Shown: positions 15,547-22,499 of the stretch, in pieces | How positions within the stretch are numbered: the stretch's first letter is position 1 | How the letters are laid out: each line of letters starts with the position of its first letter | Assembly: GCA_041600915.1 (NCBI GenBank) | Contig: JBFIJC010000001.1 | Coordinates: 1-64,000, forward strand | DNA length: 64,000 bases | Direction: 5' to 3' | Source of the DNA: Nitrogeniibacter sp041600915 | Lineage (GTDB): Bacteria > Pseudomonadota > Gammaproteobacteria > Burkholderiales > Rhodocyclaceae | The notes under the pieces: model-generated | Database searches by the model: none | What the model was told of the DNA's origin: nothing | Seen by the model: only the letters and a program-made list of their open reading frames with translations | Program-made: the position numbers and the translations under genes

Positions 15547-16566
15547 CTATTTGATGAGGAACGAGCGGCTGGGTTCGCCGCGCCTGGTGAAGGCCTGCTT
15601 GATGTCTGCCACCCACGCAGCGTGTTCGTCGGGCAGAGCGCCCGGGGCCATGGTGTCGATGAAGGAATCCAGATCGAAACGATTGGCGCCTTTGCGGTTG
15701 TTCCACGTGGCGAGCTTGGTTTTTTCGTCCTCGGGGCTCACGAGTTCGCCAGCGCCGGCCATGAATTTCTTGACCTCCAGGGTGCGCGCTGACACGTCGG
15801 CCTCTAGGCGCTTCATGAGCGCCTTGACGCGAGCGATGCGGCGCACCTCGGCCATCATTTCGTCGGTGGCGACCACCCTTACCTTGGCTTCAGCTTGGGG
15901 GTAGAGCAGAGACACATCGTTGTCGTTGATGGGCTCGGGTGATATGTCACGGATGACGTGCGTCTCCCACCACTCGCCCGCGCGGCGCATGATTTCCAAC
16001 TCCAGATCCATGTCACGCTGAAGCTGGTAGATGGCCAGCGGCGCGGCGCCAGACCCGACCAGCGCGGCCAGGTCCCAGAACTGGCAACCGGTCAGCGCCA
16101 TATATACGACACTCTGGATCAGGTAGTAGGTGGGCACCTCATCGGTCCCGGGCTCGCCCCACTCGCCGGAGTAGCGGAACACGTAGCCATCAACCGTCTT
16201 GGCTTCAAGCCCGCGATCGGTGCGAATCTCGCCACGGTGCGCGGCCACTTTCTGACCGCGCGGGATCACCAGCCGGTCGATGTGGCCTATCACATGCGGG
16301 TATTGCTCACTGCGCAGCATCGGGTTGTACCGCTGCACGGCCAGGCCGGTCGTGTTCGTGTATTCCTGCGCGACAAACTGCTCGTTGTAATTACCGAACC
16401 GTAGGCGCATGGAGTCGACGTCCTCGGCCGTGCGGCCGGTCTTCTCGTGCCACAACTCGACTGGCGTCTTGAACTTAGAAAATCCAAGGGCAGCGGCTAC
16501 ATCGGAGCCGCCAAGACCTTCGCGGCGCTCCTTGAGGAAATGTTCACGTTGTGCGGGTGCGTTCAT
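15547..16566 (-). CDS. YqaJ-type viral recombinase/exonuclease
   Basis: 339 residues. The family opening is RREGLGGSDVAAALGFSKFK. The nuclease core has the PD-(D/E)xK-type acidic residues, with LEAKTVD as the ExK element at about 129-135 and a following GEWGEPGTDEVPTYYLIQ. The C-terminal 100 residues are helical. It degrades one strand of duplex DNA ends and passes ssDNA to RecT. Start ATG 16566 overlaps the upstream stop. Confidence 0.92.
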   Translation of the reverse strand: MNAPAQREHFLKERREGLGGSDVAAALGFSKFKTPVELWHEKTGRTAEDVDSMRLRFGNYNEQFVAQEYTNTTGLAVQRYNPMLRSEQYPHVIGHIDRLVIPRGQKVAAHRGEIRTDRGLEAKTVDGYVFRYSGEWGEPGTDEVPTYYLIQSVVYMALTGCQFWDLAALVGSGAAPLAIYQLQRDMDLELEIMRRAGEWWETHVIRDISPEPINDNDVSLLYPQAEAKVRVVATDEMMAEVRRIARVKALMKRLEADVSARTLEVKKFMAGAGELVSPEDEKTKLATWNNRKGANRFDLDSFIDTMAPGALPDEHAAWVADIKQAFTRRGEPSRSFLIK

Positions 16567-16727
16567 CGCGTCGTCTCCAGTCTCAGAAGTTCGTAAAGAG
16601 CGCGGTCGTAAGCCGCCTGCTTGCGCGCGATCAGGCTGGCGGAGCCTTCACGCTCAGACCATTCAAGATCGATCTCTGCCAGCCGAAGCCGGCCACGCGC
16701 GATGAGTGTCTTGATGGCGCGAATCAT
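16563..16727 (-). CDS. Small charged phage protein
   Basis: 54 residues from ATG 16727 (MIRAIKTLIARGRLRLAEID), almost entirely one amphipathic basic/acidic helix with ASLIARKQAAYDRALYELLR. Overlaps both neighbours by 4 nt. Function unknown. Confidence 0.6.
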   Translation of the reverse strand: MIRAIKTLIARGRLRLAEIDLEWSEREGSASLIARKQAAYDRALYELLRLETTR

Positions 16728-16852
16728 TCGCTGTCCCCGTAGCCCATCAGCCAGACGGTTAAGTCGATGGCAGCGCGTACGGCCAGAGGCGCGAGCAGAA
16801 TCAGACCGATCAGGATGGCTATGACTGCTCCGTGGGATGTCATGAATTCCAT
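16724..16852 (-). CDS. Small single-span membrane protein
   Basis: 42 residues from ATG 16852 (MEFMTSHGAVIAILIGLILL), one transmembrane helix with a short C-terminal tail. A longer reading from 16906 is possible but adds residues without membrane logic. Expressed early from PL; role unknown. Confidence 0.5.
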   Translation of the reverse strand: MEFMTSHGAVIAILIGLILLAPLAVRAAIDLTVWLMGYGDSE

Positions 16853-16944
16853 GTCTTTGCTCCAATGAGTCCCGGTTACGCTTTCCGGGTCGCCTCCAAA
16901 GCTCATCCGCTGGCGCGGCTTGAGGGGCGACGGTCGGGAGGGAG

Positions 16945-17301
16945 TCAGTAAAGCGAGCGCAGAAGGTCGCCGTTGAACATGCCGCCGTTGGCGCGCTGGT
17001 GCAGGCTGAACTCGATCTCTCTGCGCTCTTCGTCAAGGCGTTCAGCTGCTGCAGCCTCGTCGGCCTGCTGTATGGACTCAGCAACAAGCTGGGCGGATTC
17101 GAGCTGGTCGGTGATGTCTTCCATGCCGAGGGCCGTACAGCGGGCCATGAGGGCTTCAATCGCTTCTTTGGCGTGACATGCGGTGAAAATGCCACGCACA
17201 TTGATGGTGTCGGCATACCGCTCAAGCTTTGCGCTGGCTGATACAAGTTCCGAAGAAGCAGCGGCCAGCTCGTCGGCGATGCGGGTCAGGTCGGTTTGCA
17301 T
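16945..17301 (-). CDS. First gene of the PL operon: helical hypothetical protein
   Basis: 118 residues, mostly coiled coil (MQTDLTRIADELAAASSELV, then ADEAAAAERLDEERREIEF). GGAG lies 9 nt before the ATG. It begins about 26 nt after the predicted PL start, where lambda carries N. It lacks the arginine-rich RNA-binding motif of N, so an antitermination role is not supported. Confidence 0.68.
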   Translation of the reverse strand: MQTDLTRIADELAAASSELVSASAKLERYADTINVRGIFTACHAKEAIEALMARCTALGMEDITDQLESAQLVAESIQQADEAAAAERLDEERREIEFSLHQRANGGMFNGDLLRSLY

Positions 17302-17333
17302 GGTGGTGACTCCGTTTTTGTTTTGATGGAGTC

Positions 17334-17362
17334 ATGTTAGGCGCACCTAATTTTAATGTCAA
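17334..17362 (-). promoter_or_regulatory. PL early promoter
   Basis: On the minus strand: TTGACA (17362-17357), 17-bp spacer, TAACAT (17339-17334). Spacer and hexamers are nearly identical to PR, differing in a few bases just after the -35. Operators at 17337-17350 and 17362-17375 overlap it. Confidence 0.85.
17337..17350. promoter_or_regulatory. Operator OL1
   Basis: TTAGGCGCACCTAA is an imperfect palindrome identical, on the other strand, to OR1 (TTAGGTGCGCCTAA). It overlaps the PL spacer and -10, so binding blocks the promoter. Confidence 0.82.
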
Positions 17363-17375
17363 TAGGCGTGCCTAA
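17362..17375. promoter_or_regulatory. Operator OL2
   Basis: ATAGGCGTGCCTAA. Its centre is 25 bp from that of OL1, the same spacing as between OR2 and OR3, which is suitable for cooperative repressor binding. It abuts the PL -35. Confidence 0.78.
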
Positions 17376-17391
17376 CTTATTTGGGCAGGGC

Positions 17392-17414
17392 AAAAAAAAG
17401 CCCGCCTTAGCGGG
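17392..17414 (-). terminator. Intrinsic terminator of the repressor-nuclease operon
   Basis: On the minus strand, CCCGC-TAAG-GCGGG is followed by CTTTTTTTT. It lies 25 bp after the nuclease stop codon and just before OL, so it shields PL from repressor transcription. Confidence 0.85.
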
Positions 17415-17438
17415 GTTGGTGGGTTGCTCTGTTTGGTA

Positions 17439-17909
17439 TCAGCGACGTGCCTTGCGCCACTCCCATGGTGGCGCGGGCGATGTGTCAGACCACAGCCCGC
17501 GACCAGATGCGCGTGCCGAGTCCTGCAGGTCATATAGCGCGGGGTCTTTGGCGTATCGGTCATAGACCCATGCCATGCCCGTGGAGACCTGGTGTGCATT
17601 GGCGTTAACTCCGTTGCACATCAGGCGGGCAACTGTGCGCCCGTAGCGATCAGTCGTCACAGGATAAACTTCGGCATCGGTATCGAAGCAGATGGATGAC
17701 AAGGATTGCCTGGAGCGCTGGCCGAACGGCTGCGCTTTCTCTGGTGCATCGATTTCCGCCAGGCGTATCTTCAGTTGATGGTTTTCTTGGCATAGAACCG
17801 TGACGGTGTCTCCGTCGGAAACGCCAACTACTCGGCACGTTGATCCCTGCTGGCTGGAAACTTGGTTGCAGGCGATCAGAAGGCAGAGCGCGGAGAAAAT
17901 ACGGCGCAA
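17439..17909 (-). CDS. Staphylococcal-nuclease-like lipoprotein
   Basis: 156 residues. The N-terminal hydrophobic segment ends in a lipobox (LLIAC, Cys14), so a periplasm-facing membrane-anchored enzyme is predicted. The SNase fold spans about 24-145: VVGVSDGDTVTV, then IRLAEIDAPEKAQPFG, in which Arg and Glu/Asp positions match the catalytic Arg-Glu-Arg and calcium-binding Asp set, then DRYGRTVARL and ASGRGLWSD. It cleaves DNA or RNA with calcium. It lies directly after the zinc-ribbon membrane protein gene, downstream of the repressor, and is probably expressed in the lysogen. Confidence 0.9.
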   Translation of the reverse strand: MRRIFSALCLLIACNQVSSQQGSTCRVVGVSDGDTVTVLCQENHQLKIRLAEIDAPEKAQPFGQRSRQSLSSICFDTDAEVYPVTTDRYGRTVARLMCNGVNANAHQVSTGMAWVYDRYAKDPALYDLQDSARASGRGLWSDTSPAPPWEWRKARR

Positions 17910-18116
17910 TTACGAGACCCTGTTGATTTTGTTCGAACCGCACTCCGTGCAGCGCCAACCACCGAATTTCACGCCGACACCAAGCCAGATGATGATCCAA
18001 AGCCCGGCCGTGAGTACCGTCAAAAGGAGGTGCAAAATATGATTGGTGCCTTTCCTGAAAACAACGACTTGTTTGTTGCAAGACTTGCAGAACCCGCCTC
18101 TTTTTTCCTCGGCCAC
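17910..18116 (-). CDS. Small zinc-ribbon membrane protein
   Basis: 68 residues. An N-terminal half zinc site CKSC (10-13) and a C-terminal half site CTEC (56-59) flank a hydrophobic hairpin or single span (LHLLLTVLTAGLWIIIWLG). Four Cys across a membrane segment suggest a zinc ribbon closed on one side by a re-entrant hairpin. It ends one base before the nuclease ATG, so the two are co-translated. Nine bp separate it from the repressor stop. The location matches lambda rex. Confidence 0.72.
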   Translation of the reverse strand: MAEEKRGGFCKSCNKQVVVFRKGTNHILHLLLTVLTAGLWIIIWLGVGVKFGGWRCTECGSNKINRVS

Positions 18117-18125
18117 GAGTAGCTC

Positions 18126-19142
18126 CTAAAGTTTTCGTCCATTCCAGGCCCACACGACACGGCCTAGCACGCTTAGATTTTCGCGCTCGCCGTTATCCAC
18201 CACGACAGGATCGTACAGCGGGTTGTCACTTTTGATGATCACCGCCCCGTCTGTGATGCGACGCTGAATGCGTTTGACGTACAGCTCACTGTTGAGCGAC
18301 AGCACATATACGGCGTCAAGCCTGATCTCAGTGACCCCGCGATCTACAAGCAGGATGTCCCCGTCTGCAAACGTTGGCGTCATCGAATCGCCATACGCTG
18401 ACAGCACGGCCAAGTTTGCCGGGCTTGAAATAAATGCAAGTTGAGACCGAACCCAGTCTCTGGCGAGCCTGATCCGGTCAACCACGTTGTCATGTTCTGG
18501 CTGTGACAATCCAAGCCCCATTGAGCCCCGCGCGTCGAAAACATCGACGAAGATAGAAGTAGAACTGTCTGCATCGAGGTCGGAGGCCTGGTTGGCATAC
18601 TCCGCCGGTACGGCAACAGGGGATGGAGCGGCGTCGTTTGAAATGGACTCTTCGACCACTTGAGCGGCGTAACCGATTTTGTCTGAAAAGATCACTACGA
18701 CACCATGTCGTTTTAGGTTTTCTGCGGTCCGCTGTCCAAGCGCAGAGTGCATTTTCACCTCGACGTACTTGCTGACTCCGTCCTTCTCGATGACTAAGTC
18801 TGGGATGAGATAACCATCATCTGTCTCGATCTTGGGGCGCTGTGAAGTTGGCACGTTGGCGCTGAACGTGACCTTCCAGCCAGCGGCGGCCAGGGCCTCC
18901 CCGCAGCGCCATTCCGCAACGGAGCCTCCGCGCTTCGGCCCCCGGCCTTCAGTTAGCCAGGCCTGATTTACCCCCAAAAACTCGGCGGCCCGCTGTGCTG
19001 TTGCGGCCTTCATGCTTTTTGTGCTCCCCGACAGCCACCCATTGACGGACGGCGGCTTGATATCACAGGCATCTGCCAACGCAGCCTGCGATCTACCTGA
19101 TTCTTCGAGGGCAGATTTTACCCGTTCTGCAAGTGTGCTCAT
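18126..19142 (-). CDS. CI-type prophage repressor with an inserted PD-(D/E)xK-like domain
   Basis: 338 residues. An N-terminal HTH (about 5-66: SQAALADACDIKPPSVNGWL) is followed by an extra domain at about 75-165 and a C-terminal S24 peptidase (about 198-338). S24 catalytic residues are Ser253 (YGDSMTPTF) and Lys290 (LYVKRIQRR). The extra domain contains Glu82, Pro114-Asp115 and Glu128-Val-Lys130, the order and spacing of a PD-(D/E)xK nuclease fold. S24 repressors normally have only a short linker (total about 210-240 residues). No clear Ala-Gly or Cys-Gly cleavage site is seen in the hinge (FDARGSMGLG). It represses PL and PR via the TTAGGCG operators. The ATG directly follows OR3 with no RBS. 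Confidence 0.93.
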   Translation of the reverse strand: MSTLAERVKSALEESGRSQAALADACDIKPPSVNGWLSGSTKSMKAATAQRAAEFLGVNQAWLTEGRGPKRGGSVAEWRCGEALAAAGWKVTFSANVPTSQRPKIETDDGYLIPDLVIEKDGVSKYVEVKMHSALGQRTAENLKRHGVVVIFSDKIGYAAQVVEESISNDAAPSPVAVPAEYANQASDLDADSSTSIFVDVFDARGSMGLGLSQPEHDNVVDRIRLARDWVRSQLAFISSPANLAVLSAYGDSMTPTFADGDILLVDRGVTEIRLDAVYVLSLNSELYVKRIQRRITDGAVIIKSDNPLYDPVVVDNGERENLSVLGRVVWAWNGRKL

Positions 19143-19156
19143 GTAGGCGAGCCTAA
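19143..19156. promoter_or_regulatory. Operator OR3
   Basis: GTAGGCGAGCCTAA, directly against the repressor ATG. Occupancy should limit repressor synthesis. Its centre is 25 bp from that of OR2. Confidence 0.75.
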
Positions 19157-19167
19157 CAAGCCGCGGG

Positions 19168-19181
19168 TTAGGCGTGCCTTG
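19168..19181. promoter_or_regulatory. Operator OR2
   Basis: TTAGGCGTGCCTTG: one conserved half-site (TTAGGCG) and a degenerate right half that merges into the PR -35. Its centre is 23 bp from that of OR1. Confidence 0.75.
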
Positions 19182-19207
19182 ACATATAAATTAGGTGCGC
19201 CTAACAT
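19179..19207 (+). promoter_or_regulatory. PR early promoter
   Basis: TTGACA (19179-19184), a 17-bp spacer containing OR1, and TAACAT (19202-19207). The expected start site is about 19214, which is the first base of the cro ATG, so the cro transcript would be leaderless or nearly so. Confidence 0.85.
19191..19204. promoter_or_regulatory. Operator OR1
   Basis: TTAGGTGCGCCTAA, in the PR spacer and overlapping the -10. It is identical to OL1 on the opposite strand and is the likely strongest site. Confidence 0.82.
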
Positions 19208-19213
19208 TCGTCC

Positions 19214-19426
19214 ATGGATACGAAACCAAGAAATGAAGAGGCCGTTCGCGTGGTCGCCGCTCTCGGCGGAACGTACGCCGTAGCAAAGATCTTCGGCATT
19301 CGGCCGCCGTCTGTTTCCGAGTGGATGGCCAACGGAATTCCAGAAGCACGCCGGATGTATTTGAAGCTTGCGCACCCGAAGGCTTTCGAGCCTTCCGACG
19401 ATGAAAGCCAAAGTGCCGCAGCCTGA
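19214..19426 (+). CDS. Cro-like/YdaS-type repressor
   Basis: 70 residues with one HTH (GGTYAVAKIFGIRPPSVSEW). It is the first gene after PR, divergent from the repressor across the three operators, which is the lambda cro position. It should bind the same operators and favour lytic growth. The mRNA start predicted from PR falls on the ATG. Confidence 0.85.
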   Translation: MDTKPRNEEAVRVVAALGGTYAVAKIFGIRPPSVSEWMANGIPEARRMYLKLAHPKAFEPSDDESQSAAA

Positions 19427-19502
19427 TCCGGTGTTCGTCATGGTCTCTCCTCATCAGCTGAAAGTGGTGTCGCCGCGTCTCCTCCCTCGTGGCGATTTTC
19501 GA

Positions 19503-19540
19503 GCCGGGCCCGCAACTGCGGTGCCCGGCCTCTTTTTTTT
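19503..19540 (+). terminator. Terminator between cro and the CII-like gene (tR1 position)
   Basis: GCCGGGC and GCCCGGC enclose an inner CCGCA/TGCGG hairpin and are followed by CTCTTTTTTTT. Placed as lambda tR1, it would limit expression of replication genes unless antiterminated. Confidence 0.85.
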
Positions 19541-19590
19541 CGCCGAAGTTGGTGTGTCAACTCAACTCAAGACTTTTGGAGCGCGTTGAT

Positions 19591-20001
19591 ATGGGCGCGA
19601 ACGAACAAACCCAGCTTGCCCTGACGCGAGCCCCTCAATCGGCCACTGTGCCGCTTGAGATGGTGTGGTCCAAGCGGACTCAAGGCGCAGCCTTCACGCT
19701 GGCCTGCGATGCATCCGGGCTCCAGGACAACGAGATCCACCTGTCGATGAACATCGACTCAGGCACTTTCTCGCGAATGAAGAAGGGGGCGGCGACGCTC
19801 TCTGGCGACAAGCTCGCCGAGTTCTGCGAGATCGTCGGCAACACGGTCTATCTGGACTGGCTGGCGTATCAGGTCGGTCGCGGTACGGTAATGCTTCAGT
19901 CGGAGGCAGAGCGCCGAGCCGAGCACGAGAAGGCGCGCGCCGACGAAGCCGAGAAGAAGCTCGCCTGGGCGATGGAGCTGCTGCAGGGGAGGGCGAAGTG
20001 A
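19591..20001 (+). CDS. CII-like phage regulatory HTH protein
   Basis: 136 residues from ATG 19591 (GGAG upstream). The central part DNEIHLSMNIDSGTFSRMKK, GAATLSGDKLAEFCEIVGNT and DWLAYQVGRG matches a family of phage DNA-binding proteins in the cII position. The C-terminus is a coiled coil (EHEKARADEAEKKLAWAMEL), possibly for oligomerisation. The stop overlaps the next ATG (TGATG). Confidence 0.78.
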   Translation: MGANEQTQLALTRAPQSATVPLEMVWSKRTQGAAFTLACDASGLQDNEIHLSMNIDSGTFSRMKKGAATLSGDKLAEFCEIVGNTVYLDWLAYQVGRGTVMLQSEAERRAEHEKARADEAEKKLAWAMELLQGRAK

Positions 20002-22499
20002 TGAGCGACGCCTATCTCGACTTCCTGCGCGCGAAGACACCGCTTGCGCAGTTCGACGGCTATGACGTGGCCGATGACGAAATCCACCCTCTGTTGAAAC
20101 CGCACCAGCGCGCCTGCGTTCGGTGGGCAGTGAAGGGCGGCAATAGAGCGCTGTTCGAGGCGTTCGGACTCGGCAAATCTCTCCAGCAGATCGAGATTGT
20201 CCGCCTGACGCGGGAGCGCGCCGGGGGCAAGGCTCTGATCGTGTGCCCGCTCGGTGTGCGCCAAGAGTTCCGCCGCGACGGCGAGAAGGTTGGCGTTCGG
20301 TTTCAGTTCGTTCGCCGGCCCGAAGAGATGGACCCGGATTGCGACTTCTTCCTGACCAACTACGAGAGTATCCGCGATGGTCGTCTGGATCCTCGCGTGT
20401 TCTCGGTGGTGTCGCTCGACGAAGCCAGCGTGCTGCGATCGTACGGGTCGAAGACCTATCAGGAGTTCCTGCCGCTGTTCGAGGGCGTGAAGCACAAGTT
20501 TGTTGCGACCGCCACGCCGAGCCCTAACCGGTACAAGGAGCTGATCCACTACGCCGGCTTCCTCGGGATCATGGACACCGGACAGGCGCTGACCCGCTTC
20601 TTCCAGCGCGACAGCACGCAGGCGAACAACCTGACGCTGTACCCCCATAAAGAGCGCGAGTTCTGGTTGTGGTTGAACTCGTGGGCCGTGTTCCTGCAGC
20701 GCCCCTCTGACCTCGGCTTCGAAGACACGGGATATGACCTGCCAGAGCTGCAGGTGCATTACCACGAGGTGGCGACAAACCATGCCGCTGCAGGATCGGA
20801 GAAAGACGGCCAAGGCATGCTGTTCAAGGATGCGGCGATCGGTCTGCAGGCGGCGGCGCACGAGAAGCGTGACAGCTTGCCGCTTCGCATTGAAAAGATG
20901 GTCGAAATCCTGTCGGCCGACCCGAGCAGCCACTACATCCTGTGGCACGACCTCGAAGCCGAGCGCCACGCCATCCAGAAGGCGGTTCCGTCTGCCGTGG
21001 CGATCTACGGAACCCAAGACCTCGACGTAAGAGAGCAGGCCATCGTCGACTTCTCCGACGGCAAGTTTCAGTACCTGAGCGCCAAGCCGGAGATTGCCGG
21101 CAGCGGCTGCAACTTCCAGCGCCATTGCCACAAGGCCATCTTCCTGGGCATCGGCTACAGCTTCAATGACTTCATTCAGGCGATCCACCGGATTCAGCGA
21201 TTCCTGCAATCGCATGCCGTCGAAATTCACATCATCCACTCCGAAGCCGAGAGGGAAATCCTCCGCACGCTGCAGGCGAAGTGGGCACAGCACGAGGAGA
21301 TGGTGAGCAACATGACAGAGATCATCAAGGAACACGGACTGAATCACCTGTCGCTGGCCGACGTGCTGACGCGCACGATCGGGGTTGAGCGTATCGAGGT
21401 GGCTGGCGAGCGCTTCACCGTGGCGAACAACGACTGTGTTATCGAGGCTCGCCGGCAGCCGGAGAACCACGCAGACCTGGTGGTGACCTCGATCCCGTTT
21501 GCGAACCACTACGAATACACCCCGAGCTACAACGACTTCGGACACACGGCGGGGAATGACCACTTCTGGGCGCAGATGGACTTTCTGACGCCGGAGCTGT
21601 TGCGCATCCTCAAGCCCGGCCGCCTGTACTGCTGCCACGTGAAGGACAGGATCCTGTTCGGCAACGTGACCGGTGCCGGCGCACCGACAGTGAGCCCGTT
21701 TCACTGTGAGGCGATCATGCACGGCCGGAAACACGGCTTCGACTACATGGGGATGATCACGGTCATCACCGACGTGGTGCGCGAGAATAACCAGACGTAC
21801 CGCCTGGGGTGGTCTGAGCAGTGCAAGGACGGCACCAAGATGGGCGTCGGCTCTCCAGAGTACGTCATCCTCTTTCGCAAGCCGCAGACAGACCGCTCGC
21901 GCGGCTATGCGGATGATCCGGTGACGAAGAGCAAGGCCGACTACACCCGGGCGCGCTGGCAGGTTGATGCACATGCCTTCTGGCGGTCTTCCGGCAACCG
22001 CATGCTGACCGCAGAAGAGCTGGCCAGCCTCGGCCCTGACAAGCTGGCGAAGGCCTTCACGCAGTACAGCCTGCAGAACGTCTATGACCACGACTTCCAC
22101 GTCCGTATCGGCGAAGAGCTCGAGGCCCGCGGGGCGCTGCCATCAACATTCATGAGCCTGGCGCCCGGGTCGCATCACGCAGAGGTGTGGCACGACGTGA
22201 ATCGCATGCTGACGCTCAACGGGCAGCAGACCCAGAAGGGGCTGCAGAATCATCTGTGCCCTCTCCAGTTCGACATCGTTGATCGGCTGATCACCCGCTA
22301 CAGCAACCCCGGCGACCTCGTCTATGACCCGTTCTGCGGGCTTGGGACGGTGCCGTACCGCGCAATCAAGCTCGGGCGCCGCGGCCAGGGCAGCGAGCTC
22401 AACACAGGCTACTTCTTCGACTCTGTCCAGTACCTGCGCGCCATGGAGCAAGAGGTCAGTATGCCGAGCCTGTTCGACGCGATCGACGAGGCTGCGTGA
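20001..22499 (+). CDS. SNF2-type helicase fused to DNA adenine/N4-cytosine-type methyltransferase
   Basis: 832 residues from ATG 20001. The N-terminal half is a SNF2-like translocase: LLKPHQRACVRWAVKGG, Walker A variant AFGLGKSLQQI (54-64), LDEAS in place of DEAH, TATPSPNR (motif III), and C-terminal helicase motifs KPEIAGSGCNFQ and QAIHRIQRF. The C-terminal half is a methyltransferase in beta-class order: motif IV TSIPF (about 495, where TSPPY or DPPY is usual) comes before motif I DPFCGLGTVPYRAIKLGRRG (about 775). A C-terminal SLFDA may be a clamp-binding peptide. It sits at the head of the replication genes; roles in DNA modification or anti-restriction are possible. Confidence 0.88.
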   Translation: MSDAYLDFLRAKTPLAQFDGYDVADDEIHPLLKPHQRACVRWAVKGGNRALFEAFGLGKSLQQIEIVRLTRERAGGKALIVCPLGVRQEFRRDGEKVGVRFQFVRRPEEMDPDCDFFLTNYESIRDGRLDPRVFSVVSLDEASVLRSYGSKTYQEFLPLFEGVKHKFVATATPSPNRYKELIHYAGFLGIMDTGQALTRFFQRDSTQANNLTLYPHKEREFWLWLNSWAVFLQRPSDLGFEDTGYDLPELQVHYHEVATNHAAAGSEKDGQGMLFKDAAIGLQAAAHEKRDSLPLRIEKMVEILSADPSSHYILWHDLEAERHAIQKAVPSAVAIYGTQDLDVREQAIVDFSDGKFQYLSAKPEIAGSGCNFQRHCHKAIFLGIGYSFNDFIQAIHRIQRFLQSHAVEIHIIHSEAEREILRTLQAKWAQHEEMVSNMTEIIKEHGLNHLSLADVLTRTIGVERIEVAGERFTVANNDCVIEARRQPENHADLVVTSIPFANHYEYTPSYNDFGHTAGNDHFWAQMDFLTPELLRILKPGRLYCCHVKDRILFGNVTGAGAPTVSPFHCEAIMHGRKHGFDYMGMITVITDVVRENNQTYRLGWSEQCKDGTKMGVGSPEYVILFRKPQTDRSRGYADDPVTKSKADYTRARWQVDAHAFWRSSGNRMLTAEELASLGPDKLAKAFTQYSLQNVYDHDFHVRIGEELEARGALPSTFMSLAPGSHHAEVWHDVNRMLTLNGQQTQKGLQNHLCPLQFDIVDRLITRYSNPGDLVYDPFCGLGTVPYRAIKLGRRGQGSELNTGYFFDSVQYLRAMEQEVSMPSLFDAIDEAA

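Noticed and set aside
17307..17334. Inverted repeat TGACTCC/GGAGTCA around the RBS of the first PL gene, as an mRNA switch
   Set aside because: The predicted PL transcript starts near 17327, so one arm would be mostly untranscribed.
19896..22100. 734-codon open frame on the minus strand opposite the helicase-methyltransferase gene
   Set aside because: It is a GC-rich shadow: no RBS, no domain, and the opposite strand has clear conserved motifs.
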